This document shows, piece after piece, positions 1 through 9,792 of a DNA stretch of 64,000 bases (the first letter of the stretch is position 1; each line of letters opens with the position of its first letter). The notes under the pieces are model-generated. The model did no database searches. It had not been told where the DNA came from and worked only from the letters and a program-made list of their open reading frames with translations. A program made the translations under genes and the position numbers. This stretch comes from Ancylobacter sonchi (lineage in GTDB: Bacteria > Pseudomonadota > Alphaproteobacteria > Rhizobiales > Xanthobacteraceae): NCBI RefSeq assembly GCF_018390695.1, contig NZ_JAHBGF010000010.1, positions 1 to 64,000 on the forward strand, read 5' to 3'.

Positions 1-105
1 GTGGCGCTGATCGTGCCGATCGCGATGGAAGAGAAGCTGCGCTTCGCCATCCGTGAAGGCGGGCGTACCGTCGGTGCCGGCGTCGTCGCCGCCATCATCG
101 AGTGA
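1..105 (+). CDS. tuf: Elongation factor Tu, C-terminal end (partial)
   Basis: The frame is open from base 1 and ends at TGA 103-105, giving 34 residues of the last beta-barrel of EF-Tu (recognisable end [19 protein letters not shown]). EF-Tu delivers aminoacyl-tRNA to the ribosome as a GTP complex. The rest of the gene lies before the window. A strong hairpin with a T-run follows, so tuf probably ends its own transcript, as it does where tuf closes the rpsL-rpsG-fusA-tuf operon and precedes rpsJ. Which tuf copy this is cannot be told from the fragment. Confidence 0.93.
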   Translation: MALIVPIAMEEKLRFAIREGGRTVGAGVVAAIIE

Positions 106-124
106 AGTAGGAAGCAAATCCCGA

Positions 125-154
125 GGGGCGTCGGTTCGCCCGGCGCCCCTTTTT
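125..154 (+). terminator. Rho-independent terminator after tuf
   Basis: A 10-bp stem (125-134 with 140-149, one G-U pair) closes a 5-nt loop and is followed directly by five T residues (150-154). It separates the tuf transcript from the rpsJ operon. Confidence 0.8.
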
Positions 155-209
155 CGTGGAGCTCGTAATAGAGCCCTATTGGCGAGCCCTCTGGGAGCCT
201 TGAAGTCAA

Positions 210-518
210 ATGAACGGCCAGAACATTCGGATCCGCCTGAAGGCGTTCGATCATCGCATCCTGGACGCCTCGACGCGCGAGATCGTCAACACGGCGAAGC
301 GCACCGGCGCCCAGGTCCGCGGACCCATTCCGCTGCCGACGCGGATCGAGAGGTTCACGGTCAACCGCTCGCCTCACGTCGACAAGAAGTCGCGTGAACA
401 GTTCGAGATGCGGACGCATAAGCGTCTGCTGGACATCGTCGACCCGACCCCCCAGACCGTGGACGCGCTGATGAAGCTCGACCTCGCTGCGGGTGTCGAC
501 GTCGAGATCAAGCTCTGA
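210..518 (+). CDS. rpsJ: 30S ribosomal protein S10 (NusE)
   Basis: This 102-residue protein has the normal length for S10 and starts [16 protein letters not shown]. The conserved long loop ([15 protein letters not shown]) and the C-terminal [19 protein letters not shown] region are both visible. S10 sits in the 30S head and, as NusE, also takes part in transcription antitermination with NusB. It is the first gene after the tuf terminator and so heads the S10 operon. I see no convincing sigma-70 promoter in the 55 bases between terminator and start. Confidence 0.98.
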   Translation: MNGQNIRIRLKAFDHRILDASTREIVNTAKRTGAQVRGPIPLPTRIERFTVNRSPHVDKKSREQFEMRTHKRLLDIVDPTPQTVDALMKLDLAAGVDVEIKL

Positions 519-539
519 GAAAGGCGAGGGGACACGGCC

Positions 540-1283
540 ATGCGGTCAGGCGTCATCGCCCAGAAGGTCGGAATGACCCGCATCTTCACCGATGCAGGCG
601 AACATATTCCGGTCACTGTGCTGAAAGTCGATAATTGCCAGGTGGTTGCCCACCGGACTGTCGACAAGAACGGATATGTCGCGGTTCAGCTCGGCGTCGG
701 CCGCGCGAAGCCGCAGAACACGACGCGCGCCATGCGCGGGCACTTCGCCGTGGCGAAGGTCGAGCCCAAGCGCAAGCTCGCGGAGTTCCGCGTCGAGGAA
801 GACGGGCTCATCCCGGTCGGGGCCGAGCTCACGGTGGACCATTTCGTGGTCGGCCAGTTCGTCGACGTGACGGGGACCTCCACCGGTAAGGGTTTTGCCG
901 GCGGCATGAAGCGTCACAACTTCGGCGGTCTGCGCGCCACCCACGGCGTGTCGGTGTCGCACCGTTCGATCGGTTCGACCGGCGGCCGTCAGGACCCGGG
1001 CAAGACCTTCAAGAACAAGAAGATGCCCGGTCACATGGGTGTCGAAACCGTGACCACCCAGAATCTCAAGGTGGTGCTCACGGATGTGGAGCGCGGCCTG
1101 ATCGCCGTCGAAGGCGCGGTTCCGGGCACCAAGGGTGGCTGGATCATCGTCGCCGACGCGGTGAAGCGGGCGCTGCCGGCCGAAGCGCCGAAGCCGGGCA
1201 AGTTCCGGCTGCCGGGCGAGGCTGAAGCTCCTGCCGCCGACGTCGCTCCGGCGGCTGAGGCTGCGACCGAGGAGACCGTGTGA
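540..1283 (+). CDS. rplC: 50S ribosomal protein L3
   Basis: At 247 residues it is longer than the 209-residue E. coli L3. The extra length is an Ala/Pro/Glu-rich tail from about residue 215, a tail type seen in alphaproteobacteria. The central [20 protein letters not shown] stretch is the loop that reaches towards the peptidyl transferase centre. L3 nucleates 50S assembly on 23S rRNA. Its stop codon TGA overlaps the ATG of rplD, which suggests translational coupling. Confidence 0.98.
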   Translation: MRSGVIAQKVGMTRIFTDAGEHIPVTVLKVDNCQVVAHRTVDKNGYVAVQLGVGRAKPQNTTRAMRGHFAVAKVEPKRKLAEFRVEEDGLIPVGAELTVDHFVVGQFVDVTGTSTGKGFAGGMKRHNFGGLRATHGVSVSHRSIGSTGGRQDPGKTFKNKKMPGHMGVETVTTQNLKVVLTDVERGLIAVEGAVPGTKGGWIIVADAVKRALPAEAPKPGKFRLPGEAEAPAADVAPAAEAATEETV

Positions 1284-1903
1284 TGGAACTCGCCGTCAAA
1301 ACTCTCGAAGGGGCCGATGCCGGCTCCGTGACGCTGTCGGACGAGATCTTCGGTCTCGAGCCCCGCCAGGACATCCTGCACCGCATGGTGGTGTGGCAGC
1401 TTGCCCGCCGTCAGGCCGGTACGCACCAGACCCTGTCCCGCGCTGACGTCAACCGCACCAAGCGGAAGATGTACAAGCAGAAGGGCACCGGCGGCGCTCG
1501 CCACGGTGCGGCTTCCGCTCCGCAGTTCCGCGGCGGCGCCAAGGCGTTCGGCCCGGTGCAGCGCAGCCATGCCTCCGACCTTCCCAAGAAGGTCCGGGCG
1601 CTGGCGCTGAAGCACGCGCTGTCGGTGAAGGCGAAGGAACAGCAGATCATCGTTCTCGATGACGCGACCCTCGCCGAGCCGAAGACCAAGCTGCTCAAGG
1701 AGCGGCTGGCGTCTCTCGGCCTGTCGAACGCGCTGGTGATCTCCGGCGCCGAGGTGGATCCGAACTTCGGGCTCGCCTCGCGCAACATCGTCCACCTCGA
1801 CGTGCTGCCCGTGCAGGGCATCAACGTCTACGACATCCTGCGTCGCCAGACCCTGGTGCTGACGAAGGCGGCTGTCGACGCTCTGGAGGCGCGCTTCAAA
1901 TGA
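1283..1903 (+). CDS. rplD: 50S ribosomal protein L4
   Basis: This 206-residue L4 has the conserved extended loop ([16 protein letters not shown]) that lines the exit tunnel near L22. I chose ATG 1283, which overlaps the rplC stop (TGATG). A GTG at 1280 directly in front is possible but would only add one residue. In enterobacteria L4 also represses its own operon, but no S10-type leader hairpin is evident here. The stop overlaps the rplW start (ATGA). Confidence 0.97.
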   Translation: MELAVKTLEGADAGSVTLSDEIFGLEPRQDILHRMVVWQLARRQAGTHQTLSRADVNRTKRKMYKQKGTGGARHGAASAPQFRGGAKAFGPVQRSHASDLPKKVRALALKHALSVKAKEQQIIVLDDATLAEPKTKLLKERLASLGLSNALVISGAEVDPNFGLASRNIVHLDVLPVQGINVYDILRRQTLVLTKAAVDALEARFK

Positions 1904-2196
1904 GTCTCGATCCGCGCCACTACGACGTGATCGTGTCCCCGGTGATTACCGAGAAGGCCACGGCTGCGTCCGAGCATAACAAGGTCGTCTTCAAGGTTGC
2001 TCTGACGGCTACCAAGCCGCAGATCAAGGAAGCGGTCGAGAAGCTCTTCGACGTCAAGGTCGTGAGCGTCAACACGCTGGTCCGCAAGGGGAAGACCAAG
2101 GTCTTCAAGGGCCGCAAGGGCGTGCAGAACGACGTGAAGAAGGCGGTTGTGACCCTCGCCGAGGGACACACCATCGACATCACGACGGGTCTGTGA
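1900..2196 (+). CDS. rplW: 50S ribosomal protein L23
   Basis: This 98-residue L23 carries the [13 protein letters not shown] start and the [18 protein letters not shown] region of the family. L23 lies at the polypeptide exit and is the docking site for trigger factor and SRP. Its ATG overlaps the rplD stop by four bases, so the two are translationally coupled. Confidence 0.97.
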   Translation: MSLDPRHYDVIVSPVITEKATAASEHNKVVFKVALTATKPQIKEAVEKLFDVKVVSVNTLVRKGKTKVFKGRKGVQNDVKKAVVTLAEGHTIDITTGL

Positions 2197-2218
2197 GCCG
2201 GGACAAGGGATCAGAGAC

Positions 2219-3052
2219 ATGGCGCTCAAAACCTTCAAGCCGGTAACGCCGAGCCTCCGTCAGCTCGTCATCGTCGACCGCTCTGGCCTGTACAAGGGCA
2301 AGCCGGTCAAGACGCTGACCGAGGGCAAGACGGAAGCTGGCGGCCGCAACAACACCGGTCGCGTGACCGTCCGCTTCCGCGGCGGCGGCCACAAGCAGTC
2401 GTACCGCTTGGTCGACTTCAAGCGCGCCAAGCGCGATGTGCCGGCCGTGGTCGAGCGGATCGAGTACGATCCGAACCGTACGGCGTTCATCGCCCTCATC
2501 AAGTATGAGGACGGCGAGCTCTCCTACATCCTCGCTCCGCAGCGTCTCGCTGTGGGCGACCAGGTGATCGCCTCGAAGAGCGTCGACGTGAAGCCCGGCA
2601 ACACCGCGCCGCTCGGCAACCTGCCGGTCGGCACGATCGTGCACAATGTCGAGATGAAGATCGGCAAGGGCGGCCAGATCGCCCGTTCCGCCGGCTCTTA
2701 TGCGCAGATCGTCGGCCGCGACAACGGCTACGTGATCATCCGCCTAAACTCGGGTGAGCAGCGTCTGATCCACGGCGAGTGCTGCGGTACGGTGGGTGCG
2801 GTCTCCAACCCGGACCACATGAACACCAACCTCGGCAAGGCCGGCCGCAAGCGCTGGCTGGGCCGTATGCCGCATAACCGTGGTGTGACCATGAACCCGG
2901 TCGACCATCCGCACGGCGGCGGCGAAGGCCGTACTTCGGGCGGCCGTCACCCGGTCACCCCCTGGGGCTTCCCCACCAAGGGCAAGAAGACCCGGAAGAA
3001 CAAGTCGACCACGAAGTTCATCGTGTCGAGCCGTCACGCCCGCAAGAAGTGA
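2219..3052 (+). CDS. rplB: 50S ribosomal protein L2
   Basis: The 277-residue protein has the usual L2 length. Its C-terminal [18 protein letters not shown] segment holds the conserved histidine close to the peptidyl transferase centre, and it ends in the usual basic tail (SSRHARKK). L2 is needed for subunit association and peptide bond formation. It sits 22 bases after rplW in the same operon. Confidence 0.98.
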   Translation: MALKTFKPVTPSLRQLVIVDRSGLYKGKPVKTLTEGKTEAGGRNNTGRVTVRFRGGGHKQSYRLVDFKRAKRDVPAVVERIEYDPNRTAFIALIKYEDGELSYILAPQRLAVGDQVIASKSVDVKPGNTAPLGNLPVGTIVHNVEMKIGKGGQIARSAGSYAQIVGRDNGYVIIRLNSGEQRLIHGECCGTVGAVSNPDHMNTNLGKAGRKRWLGRMPHNRGVTMNPVDHPHGGGEGRTSGGRHPVTPWGFPTKGKKTRKNKSTTKFIVSSRHARKK

Positions 3053-3069
3053 GCGAGGGAATCTGAATT

Positions 3070-3348
3070 ATGTCTCGATCGGTCTGGAAAGGTCCGTTCG
3101 TCGACGGCTACCTCCTCAAGAAGGCGGAAGCCGTGCGCGCTTCGGGGCGCCACGAGGTTGTCAAGATCTGGAGCCGTCGCTCCACGATCCTGCCCCAGTT
3201 CGTGGGCATCACCTTCGGCGTCTATAACGGTAACAAGCATGTCCCGGTCTCGGTGAACGAGGACATGGTCGGCCACAAGTTCGGCGAGTTCGCCCCGACC
3301 CGTACCTATTACGGGCATGCGGCGGACAAGAAAGCCAAGCGGAAGTAG
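3070..3348 (+). CDS. rpsS: 30S ribosomal protein S19
   Basis: This 92-residue protein starts [18 protein letters not shown], the signature N terminus of S19, and contains [19 protein letters not shown]19 pairs with S13 in the 30S head near the A-site tRNA. It stands between rplB and rplV as in other S10 operons. Confidence 0.98.
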   Translation: MSRSVWKGPFVDGYLLKKAEAVRASGRHEVVKIWSRRSTILPQFVGITFGVYNGNKHVPVSVNEDMVGHKFGEFAPTRTYYGHAADKKAKRK

Positions 3349-3359
3349 AGGCAGGGGTC

Positions 3360-3740
3360 ATGGGAAAGGCAGCTCGTCCGCGCACGCTCGCGGATACGGA
3401 AGCCAAGGCGGTTGCGCGTAACCTTCGCGTCAGCCCCCAGAAGCTCAACCTCGTTGCGGGCCTGATCCGCGGGAAGAAGGTCGCGACTGCGCTCGCTGAC
3501 CTTCAGTTCTCCCGCAAGCGGATCGCCGGCGACGTGAAGAAGTGCCTGGAATCGGCGATCGCGAATGCCGAGAACAATCATGAGCTGGACGTCGACGATC
3601 TGATCGTCGCCGAGGCTCATGTCGGCAAGGGCCTCGTCATGAAGCGTTTCGCCGCCCGCGCCCGCGGTCGTGCGAGCCGCATCGAGAAGCCGTTCTCGCA
3701 TATCACCATCGTGGTGCGTGAAGTCGAGGAGAAGGCCTGA
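3360..3740 (+). CDS. rplV: 50S ribosomal protein L22
   Basis: The 126-residue L22 has the family core ([19 protein letters not shown]) and the Arg-rich beta-hairpin ([13 protein letters not shown]) that reaches into the exit tunnel, where macrolide resistance mutations map in other bacteria. The final A of its TGA stop (3738-3740) is the first base of the rpsC ATG, so the genes share one base. Confidence 0.98.
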   Translation: MGKAARPRTLADTEAKAVARNLRVSPQKLNLVAGLIRGKKVATALADLQFSRKRIAGDVKKCLESAIANAENNHELDVDDLIVAEAHVGKGLVMKRFAARARGRASRIEKPFSHITIVVREVEEKA

Positions 3741-4447
3741 TGGGTCAGAAGGTCAACCCGGTCGGGCTCCGGCTCGGCATCAACCGCACCTGGGATTCGC
3801 GCTGGTTCGCCGGCAAGGGCGAATACGGCCAGCTGCTGCACGAAGACATCAAGATCCGCGAGATGCTGTTCAAGCTGCTGAAGCAGGCGGCTGTCTCCAA
3901 GATCGTGATCGAGCGTCCGCACCGGAAGTGCCGCGTCACCATCCACTCGGCTCGTCCGGGCGTGGTGATCGGCAAGAAGGGCGCCGACATCGACAAGCTC
4001 CGCAAGAAGGTCGCCGAGATGACCAGCTCGGAGGTCTTCATCAACATCGTCGAGATCCGCAAGCCGGAAATCGATGCGCGCCTGGTGGCCGAATCGATTG
4101 CCCAGCAGCTCGAGCGTCGCGTCGCTTTCCGCCGCGCGATGAAGCGCGCGGTGCAGTCGGCGATGCGTCTCGGGGCCGAAGGCATCCGTATCAACTGCTC
4201 CGGCCGCCTCGGTGGCGCGGAAATTGCGCGTCTTGAGTGGTATCGTGAAGGCCGCGTGCCGCTTCACACCTTGCGCGCGGACGTAGATTACGGTACTGCC
4301 ACGGCCTTCACGACCTACGGCACCTGCGGTGTCAAGGTCTGGATCTTCAAGGGCGAAATCCTCGAGCACGATCCGATGGCGCAGGATAAGCGTCTTTCGG
4401 ACAACGAGCCGTCGGGTGGTCGTCCCTCGCGCCGCGACGCGGCGTGA
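3740..4447 (+). CDS. rpsC: 30S ribosomal protein S3
   Basis: The 235-residue S3 has a type II KH domain with the loop [18 protein letters not shown] at about residues 74-91. The C-terminal domain carries basic residues that form the mRNA entry channel and helicase activity with S4 and S5. The tail after residue 215 ([16 protein letters not shown]) is low complexity. The start overlaps the rplV stop. Confidence 0.98.
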   Translation: MGQKVNPVGLRLGINRTWDSRWFAGKGEYGQLLHEDIKIREMLFKLLKQAAVSKIVIERPHRKCRVTIHSARPGVVIGKKGADIDKLRKKVAEMTSSEVFINIVEIRKPEIDARLVAESIAQQLERRVAFRRAMKRAVQSAMRLGAEGIRINCSGRLGGAEIARLEWYREGRVPLHTLRADVDYGTATAFTTYGTCGVKVWIFKGEILEHDPMAQDKRLSDNEPSGGRPSRRDAA

Positions 4448-4479
4448 GTTTTGACGGATAAGGAATTAAGAGGCGCGAC

Positions 4480-4893
4480 ATGCTGCAACCAAAGCGCACG
4501 AAGTTCCGCAAGCAGTTCAAGGGCCGTATCCACGGCGTTGCGAAGGGCGGAACTGACCTCAACTTCGGCCAGTTTGGGCTGAAGGCGATTGAGCCGGAGC
4601 GGGTGACCGCTCGCCAGATCGAAGCCGCGCGCCGCGCGCTGACCCGTCACATGAAGCGTGCGGGCCGCGTGTGGATCCGGGTGTTCCCGGACGTACCGGT
4701 GTCGAAGAAGCCGACCGAAGTCCGCATGGGTAAGGGCAAGGGCGCTCCCGAATTCTGGGCCGCCAAGGTCAAGCCCGGCCGAATCATGTTCGAGATCGAT
4801 GGCGTGAGCCAGGAGATCGCCAAGGAAGCGCTGACGCTGGCCGCTGCCAAGCTGCCGATCAAGACGCGTTTCGTCGAACGTATCGCCGAGTGA
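4480..4893 (+). CDS. rplP: 50S ribosomal protein L16
   Basis: This 137-residue protein starts [15 protein letters not shown], typical of L16, and contains [22 protein letters not shown]16 organises the A-site region of the 50S subunit and binds elongator tRNA. It is preceded by a 32-base gap with a purine-rich ribosome binding site (AAGAGGCG) in front of ATG 4480. Confidence 0.98.
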   Translation: MLQPKRTKFRKQFKGRIHGVAKGGTDLNFGQFGLKAIEPERVTARQIEAARRALTRHMKRAGRVWIRVFPDVPVSKKPTEVRMGKGKGAPEFWAAKVKPGRIMFEIDGVSQEIAKEALTLAAAKLPIKTRFVERIAE

Positions 4894-4904
4894 CGGAGGG
4901 ATAG

Positions 4905-5114
4905 ATGACCAAGGCTTCCGACATCCGGACCAAGACCGTCGACGAGCTCAGCGATCAGCTGCTCGGCCTGAAGAAGGAGCAGTTCAACCTGCGCTTCCAG
5001 AAGGCGACCGGTCAGATGGAGAACACCGCGCGCGTGCGTCAGATCCGTCGCGACATTGCGCGGATCAAGACGATCCAGGCGCAGAAGGCCGCTGCCGCGG
5101 CCCAGGCGAAGTGA
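4905..5114 (+). CDS. rpmC: 50S ribosomal protein L29
   Basis: This 69-residue two-helix protein contains the conserved [19 protein letters not shown] segment of L29. The C terminus is extended by an Ala/Gln-rich tail ([12 protein letters not shown]). L29 sits next to L23 at the tunnel exit. It is eleven bases after rplP. Confidence 0.96.
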   Translation: MTKASDIRTKTVDELSDQLLGLKKEQFNLRFQKATGQMENTARVRQIRRDIARIKTIQAQKAAAAAQAK

Positions 5115-5124
5115 GGAGATAACG

Positions 5125-5373
5125 ATGCCGAAGCGTTTGCTGCAGGGCGTCGTGGTGAGCGACAAGCAGGACAAGACCGTCGTGGTCCGTGTCGAGCGTC
5201 GTTTCACGCATCCGCTGCTGAAGAAGACTGTCCGCCGTTCCAAGAAGTATCACGCCCATGACGAGGCGAATGCGTGGAAGGAAGGCGATACCGTGTGGAT
5301 CGAGGAGAGCCGTCCTCTGTCCAAGCTGAAGAACTGGGTCGTCGTCCAGGGCGAGAAGCGGGCGGAAGTCTGA
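5125..5373 (+). CDS. rpsQ: 30S ribosomal protein S17
   Basis: An 82-residue protein from ATG 5125, behind a GAGGAGA ribosome binding site, has the S17 features [19 protein letters not shown] and [20 protein letters not shown] longer in-frame extension upstream exists but would overlap rpmC and lacks family similarity, so I rejected it. S17 is a primary 16S rRNA binder. A 98-base gap follows before rplN. Confidence 0.96.
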   Translation: MPKRLLQGVVVSDKQDKTVVVRVERRFTHPLLKKTVRRSKKYHAHDEANAWKEGDTVWIEESRPLSKLKNWVVVQGEKRAEV

Positions 5374-5471
5374 GCTTCCTGTCTGGACTCCACGAATGAG
5401 CTTCCCGGAAACGGGGTTGAGGGTGCGCCAGCTTCAAAGCAGCGCGCCGTTTTACGAGAAATAGGTGCGTC

Positions 5472-5840
5472 ATGATCCAGATGCAGACCAATCTCGACGT
5501 GGCGGACAATTCCGGTGCGCGTCGCGTTATGTGCATCAAGGTGCTTGGCGGTTCTAAGCGGAAATACGCTCATGTCGGCGACATCATTGTGGTGTCGGTG
5601 AAGGAAGCCATTCCGCGCGGCCGCGTGAAGAAGGGCGACGTGATGAAGGCGGTGGTCGTTCGCACCGCCAAGGACATCCGTCGCGTCGACGGTTCGGTGA
5701 TCCGCTTCGACCGCAACGCGGCCGTGCTGATCAACAACAACAAGGAGCCGGTTGGCACCCGTATCTTCGGGCCGGTTCCGCGCGAGCTTCGCGCGAAGAA
5801 CCACATGAAGATCATCTCGCTGGCGCCGGAGGTGCTGTGA
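5472..5840 (+). CDS. rplN: 50S ribosomal protein L14
   Basis: This 122-residue L14 of exact family length starts [21 protein letters not shown] (written here through residue 21 only by name of its first residues) and contains the [11 protein letters not shown] end. L14 forms a bridge to the 30S subunit with L19 and is the target of RsfS. It opens the spc-type gene block. Its stop overlaps the rplX start. Confidence 0.98.
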   Translation: MIQMQTNLDVADNSGARRVMCIKVLGGSKRKYAHVGDIIVVSVKEAIPRGRVKKGDVMKAVVVRTAKDIRRVDGSVIRFDRNAAVLINNNKEPVGTRIFGPVPRELRAKNHMKIISLAPEVL

Positions 5841-6157
5841 TGGCGGCGAAGATTAAGAAGGGCGACAAAGTCGTCGTTCTCGCCGGCCGCGACAAGGGTC
5901 GTTCCGGCGAGGTCATTTCGGTTCTTCCCAAGGAAGGCACCGCGAAGGTTCGCGGCGTGAACCTCGTGAAGCGCCACCAGCGGCAGAGCGCGAACCAGGA
6001 AGGCGGGATCATCTCCAAGGAGGCCCCGATCGACCTGTCCAACATCGCGATCGCCGATCCTAAGGACGGCAAGCCGACCCGCGTCGGCTTCCTTGTGCAG
6101 GCGGACGGCACCAAGGTGCGCGTCGCCAAGCGCTCGGGGGAGAAGATCGATGGCTGA
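5840..6157 (+). CDS. rplX: 50S ribosomal protein L24
   Basis: A 105-residue protein from ATG 5840 with the KOW motif near the N terminus ([20 protein letters not shown]). L24 starts 50S assembly. A GTG at 5837 directly upstream is in frame, but ATG 5840 overlapping the rplN TGA is the natural coupled start. The end runs into the rplE start, which sits within the last codons of this gene. Confidence 0.96.
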   Translation: MAAKIKKGDKVVVLAGRDKGRSGEVISVLPKEGTAKVRGVNLVKRHQRQSANQEGGIISKEAPIDLSNIAIADPKDGKPTRVGFLVQADGTKVRVAKRSGEKIDG

Positions 6158-6707
6158 GACCAGCTACAGCCCGCGGCTGAAGTCCATTTATCAGGACGAG
6201 ATCCGCAAGCAGATGATCGAGCAGTTCGGCTACAAGAACCCCATGGAAGTGCCGACCATCGAGAAGGTCGTCATCAACATGGGCGTTGGCGAAGCCACCG
6301 CCGATACCAAGAAGGTGCAGACCGCAGCGGCGGACCTCGCGCAGATCGCCGGCCAGAAGCCGGTGGTGACGCGTGCCCGCCAGGCGATCTCCAACTTCAA
6401 GCTGCGCGAGAACCAGCCGGTCGGCGCGAAGGTCACCCTTCGCAAGACCCGCATGTTCGAGTTCATCGATCGCCTGGTCACCATCGCGCTGCCGCGCGTT
6501 CGTGACTTCCGCGGCCTGAACCCGAAGAGCTTCGATGGCCGCGGCAACTTCGCCATGGGCATCAAGGAGCACATCGTGTTCCCCGAGATCAACTACGACA
6601 AGGTTGATCAGATGTGGGGCATGGACATCATCGTCTGCACGACGGCGAAGACGGACGAAGAGGCGCGCGCGCTTCTGAAGGCCTTCAACTTCCCGTTCCG
6701 GCAGTAA
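6150..6707 (+). CDS. rplE: 50S ribosomal protein L5
   Basis: From ATG 6150, eight bases inside rplX, the protein is 185 residues ([15 protein letters not shown]) and carries [18 protein letters not shown] and [20 protein letters not shown], both typical of L5. L5 binds 5S rRNA with L18 and L25 and contacts the P-site tRNA. An upstream in-frame extension of 19 residues lies inside rplX and is not L5-like. Confidence 0.97.
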   Translation: MAETSYSPRLKSIYQDEIRKQMIEQFGYKNPMEVPTIEKVVINMGVGEATADTKKVQTAAADLAQIAGQKPVVTRARQAISNFKLRENQPVGAKVTLRKTRMFEFIDRLVTIALPRVRDFRGLNPKSFDGRGNFAMGIKEHIVFPEINYDKVDQMWGMDIIVCTTAKTDEEARALLKAFNFPFRQ

Positions 6708-6765
6708 GCATCCCCTTCCGGCCGTGGGGCGCAGCCCCAAACGCGGAGAGCTAGGAGCAGAGCAT

Positions 6766-7071
6766 ATGGCGAAGAAAAGCGCCGTCGAGAAGAACGAACA
6801 CCGCCGCACGCTGGTGAGGAACGCCGCCGCGAAGCGCGCGCGTCTCAAGGCCCTTGTCCAGGACAAGGAACTGCCGATCGAGGAGCGCTTCGCCGCGGTC
6901 CTTAAGCTGGCCGAGATGCCCCGCAATTCGTCCAAGACCCGCATCCGTAACCGGTGCGAAGTGACTGGGCGTCCGCGCGCGTTCTATCGCAAGCTGAAGA
7001 TGAGCCGCATTGCGCTCCGCGAGCTCGGCTCGCAGGGCCAGGTGCCCGGCCTCGTCAAGTCGAGCTGGTGA
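6766..7071 (+). CDS. rpsN: 30S ribosomal protein S14 (zinc-free type)
   Basis: The 101-residue protein starts at ATG 6766 behind TAGGAG. It is the long form of S14 without the CXXC zinc ribbon; only one cysteine is present, in [21 protein letters not shown]14 completes the 30S head. A 14-residue upstream extension in the same frame is not conserved in the family and was not used. Confidence 0.97.
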   Translation: MAKKSAVEKNEHRRTLVRNAAAKRARLKALVQDKELPIEERFAAVLKLAEMPRNSSKTRIRNRCEVTGRPRAFYRKLKMSRIALRELGSQGQVPGLVKSSW

Positions 7072-7084
7072 GGAGGGTCGACCC

Positions 7085-7483
7085 ATGTCCACGTCCGATC
7101 CCATTGGCGATCTGATCACCCGCATCCGCAACGCGCAGATGCGCCGCAAGGAAAAGATCTCGACCCCCGGCTCGCGCCTGCGTGCGTCGGTTCTCGAGGT
7201 TCTCGCGGCTGAAGGCTTCATCCGCGGCTATTCCGCCTCGGAGCCGGTCAACGGCCGTAGCGAGTTCGAGATCGAGCTGAAGTACTATGACGGCGAGCCG
7301 GTGATCCGCGAGATCTCCCGTGTCTCGAAGCCGGGTCGCCGCGTCTATTCGTCGGTCAAGACCCTTCCGCGCGTCGCCAACGGTCTTGGCGTCGCTGTCG
7401 TCTCCACGCCCCAGGGCGTGATGGCGGACCACGAAGCCCGCGATAAGAACGTGGGCGGCGAGGTCCTCTTCACGGTCTTCTGA
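7085..7483 (+). CDS. rpsH: 30S ribosomal protein S8
   Basis: From ATG 7085 the gene encodes 132 residues ([18 protein letters not shown]) with the S8 C-terminal [20 protein letters not shown] region. S8 binds helix 21 of 16S rRNA; in E. coli it also represses the spc operon by binding mRNA near rplE, which I could not assess here. A 25-residue in-frame upstream extension lies within rpsN and was rejected. Confidence 0.97.
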   Translation: MSTSDPIGDLITRIRNAQMRRKEKISTPGSRLRASVLEVLAAEGFIRGYSASEPVNGRSEFEIELKYYDGEPVIREISRVSKPGRRVYSSVKTLPRVANGLGVAVVSTPQGVMADHEARDKNVGGEVLFTVF

Positions 7484-7503
7484 TCGGGAAGGAGAGAGAG
7501 CAC

Positions 7504-8037
7504 ATGTCCAAGATCGGCAAAGCTACCATCACCGTCCCGGCTGGCGTCACCGCCAACATTGACGGCCAGACCGTCAAGGTTAAGGGCCCGAAGGGTGCTC
7601 TCGAGGTCAAGATCGTCGACGAGATCGACGCGACCCTCGATGGCAATGTCATTTCCTTCAAGCCGCGCGGCGAGTCCAACCGTCACAAGGCGATGTGGGG
7701 CCTGTCCCGCACGCTGGTGTCGAACCTGGTCGAAGGCGTGACCAAGGGCTTCGAGAAGAAGCTCGAGATCAGCGGCGTCGGCTACAAGGCGGCGGTGCAG
7801 GGCAAGAACCTGAACCTCTCGCTCGGCTACAGCCACGACGTGATCTACGCGATCCCGGAAGGCATTCAGATCGTCACGCCGAAGCCGACGGAAATCGTCG
7901 TCGCCGGCATTGACCGTCAGAAGGTCGGGCAGGTCGCCGCCGAGATCCGCGACTATCGCGGACCCGAGCCCTATAAGGGCAAGGGCGTCAAGTACGCCGG
8001 CGAATTCATCTTCCGCAAGGAAGGCAAGAAGAAGTAA
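7504..8037 (+). CDS. rplF: 50S ribosomal protein L6
   Basis: The 177-residue L6 consists of two similar domains, with [11 protein letters not shown] in the first and [17 protein letters not shown] near the end, both family marks. L6 lies by the sarcin-ricin loop where elongation factors bind. A GGAGAGAG ribosome binding site precedes ATG 7504. Confidence 0.98.
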   Translation: MSKIGKATITVPAGVTANIDGQTVKVKGPKGALEVKIVDEIDATLDGNVISFKPRGESNRHKAMWGLSRTLVSNLVEGVTKGFEKKLEISGVGYKAAVQGKNLNLSLGYSHDVIYAIPEGIQIVTPKPTEIVVAGIDRQKVGQVAAEIRDYRGPEPYKGKGVKYAGEFIFRKEGKKK

Positions 8038-8049
8038 CGGATCGGTACC

Positions 8050-8412
8050 ATGGCAAAGTTTCAGGACGCTACCGAGCGCCGTAAGGCGCGTGTCCGCCGG
8101 GCCCTGCGCTCGGCGGCGAACGGGCGGCCGCGCCTCTCGGTGCATCGCTCGTCGAAGCACATCTATGCGCAGGTCATCGACGATGCGCGCGGCGTGACCA
8201 TCGCCGCCGCCTCGACGATCGAGAAGGATCTGCGGGGAAGCCTCAAGACCGGCGCGGATGTCGCGGCGGCTGCGGCGATCGGTAAGCTCGTGGCGGAACG
8301 TGCCGTCGCGGCCGGTGTGAAGGACGTGGTCTTCGACCGTGGCGCCTTCATCTATCACGGCCGCGTCAAGGCGCTCGCCGAGGCCGCCCGCGAAGGCGGT
8401 CTCAACTTCTAA
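8050..8412 (+). CDS. rplR: 50S ribosomal protein L18
   Basis: This 120-residue basic protein has the L18 features [20 protein letters not shown] and [26 protein letters not shown]18 carries 5S rRNA into the central protuberance. It is twelve bases after rplF in the operon. Confidence 0.97.
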   Translation: MAKFQDATERRKARVRRALRSAANGRPRLSVHRSSKHIYAQVIDDARGVTIAAASTIEKDLRGSLKTGADVAAAAAIGKLVAERAVAAGVKDVVFDRGAFIYHGRVKALAEAAREGGLNF

Positions 8413-8452
8413 TCACGAGCGGGATCCCCCGCGGAACGACGAGGATAAGATC

Positions 8453-9004
8453 ATGGCTCGTGAACGTGAGCGTGAACGCGAGGATCGCGACAACACGTTC
8501 GTGGACAAGCTGGTCCACATCAACCGTGTTGCCAAGGTTGTGAAGGGTGGCCGTCGCTTCGGCTTCGCTGCGCTGGTCGTTGTCGGCGACCAGAAGGGTC
8601 GCGTCGGCTTCGGCCACGGCAAGGCCCGTGAAGTGCCGGAAGCCATCCGCAAGGCCACGGACGCCGCCAAGCGCGCGCTGATCCGCGTGCCGCTGCGCGA
8701 AGGCCGTACCCTGCACCATGACGTGCATGGTCACCACGGCGCCGGCAAGGTGGTGCTGCGTGCCGCCCCGGCGGGTACCGGCATCATCGCCGGCGGCCCG
8801 ATGCGCGCCGTCTTCGAGACGCTGGGCATGCAGGACGTGGTGGCGAAGTCGTTCGGCTCGTCCAACCCGTACAACATGGTTCGGGCGACCTTCGATGCGC
8901 TGAAGAACCAGGACAGCCCGCGCCTGGTTGCGGCTCGCCGCAGCCTCAAGGTGTCGCAGCTTCAGTCGCGCCGTCGCATCGACGACGCCGAAGCGACTGA
9001 CTGA
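8453..9004 (+). CDS. rpsE: 30S ribosomal protein S5
   Basis: From ATG 8453 the protein is 183 residues. It begins with an Arg/Glu repeat ([14 protein letters not shown]) before the double-stranded RNA binding domain ([18 protein letters not shown]). The C-terminal domain has [19 protein letters not shown]5 acts in decoding fidelity. An upstream in-frame extension of 38 residues overlaps rplR and was rejected. Confidence 0.97.
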   Translation: MAREREREREDRDNTFVDKLVHINRVAKVVKGGRRFGFAALVVVGDQKGRVGFGHGKAREVPEAIRKATDAAKRALIRVPLREGRTLHHDVHGHHGAGKVVLRAAPAGTGIIAGGPMRAVFETLGMQDVVAKSFGSSNPYNMVRATFDALKNQDSPRLVAARRSLKVSQLQSRRRIDDAEATD

Positions 9005-9033
9005 CGCGCTTCGGACAGGGATTGGAGCGTATC

Positions 9034-9225
9034 ATGTCGAACAACACCAAGACGATCACGGTCGAGCAGGTCGGTTCCCCGATCCGTCGGCCGGTCGAGC
9101 AGCGGGCGACGCTCGTTGGTCTCGGACTGAACAAGATCGGGCGTCAGTCGACGCTCGAAGACACCCCGGCCGTGCGTGGCATGATCCAGAAGGTCCGCCA
9201 CCTCGTTCGCGTCGTCGAAGCCTGA
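9034..9225 (+). CDS. rpmD: 50S ribosomal protein L30
   Basis: A 63-residue protein from ATG 9034 with the short L30 fold ([45 protein letters not shown]). A TTG at 9022 is in frame, but it lies where the ribosome binding site TTGGAG should be, so ATG is the better start. L30 is a small 50S surface protein, standing between rpsE and rplO as usual. Confidence 0.95.
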   Translation: MSNNTKTITVEQVGSPIRRPVEQRATLVGLGLNKIGRQSTLEDTPAVRGMIQKVRHLVRVVEA

Positions 9226-9244
9226 CGGCGGGAGGAGATTGGTT

Positions 9245-9736
9245 ATGAGCAACCTTAACGGGATCTCGGACAACGAAGGCGCGCGCAAGAAGCGCATGCG
9301 CGTCGGTCGTGGCATCGGTTCGGGCAAGGGCAAGACCGGCGGCCGTGGCGTGAAGGGTCAGACCTCGCGTACCGGCGTCGCTATCAAGGGCTTCGAAGGC
9401 GGTCAGATGCCCCTGCATCGCCGTCTGCCCAAGCGCGGCTTCCACAACATCTTCGCGCTGGACTGGAACGAGGTCACCCTCGGCCGCATCCAGGCCGCGA
9501 TCGATGCCGGCAAGCTGGATGCCAAGCAGCCCGTGACCGAGGCGGCCCTGGTCGCCGCCGGCGCGCTGCGCCGTGCCAAGGCCGGCGTGCGCGTGCTTGG
9601 TTCCGGCGAACTGACCGCGAAGATCTCGCTCGACGTGGCGCATGCCACCAAGTCAGCGATCGCGGCGGTCGAGAAGGCTGGCGGCACCGTGACGCTGCCG
9701 GCGGCGCCGGAGACCACTGGCGAAGCGGGGGCCTGA
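9245..9736 (+). CDS. rplO: 50S ribosomal protein L15
   Basis: The 163-residue protein from ATG 9245 has the Gly/Arg/Lys-rich N-terminal extension typical of L15 ([21 protein letters not shown]) and the [18 protein letters not shown] motif. L15 is a late 50S assembly protein. GGAGGAGA precedes the start; a TTG two codons upstream is unlikely. Confidence 0.96.
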   Translation: MSNLNGISDNEGARKKRMRVGRGIGSGKGKTGGRGVKGQTSRTGVAIKGFEGGQMPLHRRLPKRGFHNIFALDWNEVTLGRIQAAIDAGKLDAKQPVTEAALVAAGALRRAKAGVRVLGSGELTAKISLDVAHATKSAIAAVEKAGGTVTLPAAPETTGEAGA

Positions 9737-9792
9737 CGCTTAAGTCAGGCCTACCGAATTGATACAGGGCACAGGCGAGGAGCGCAGCCACC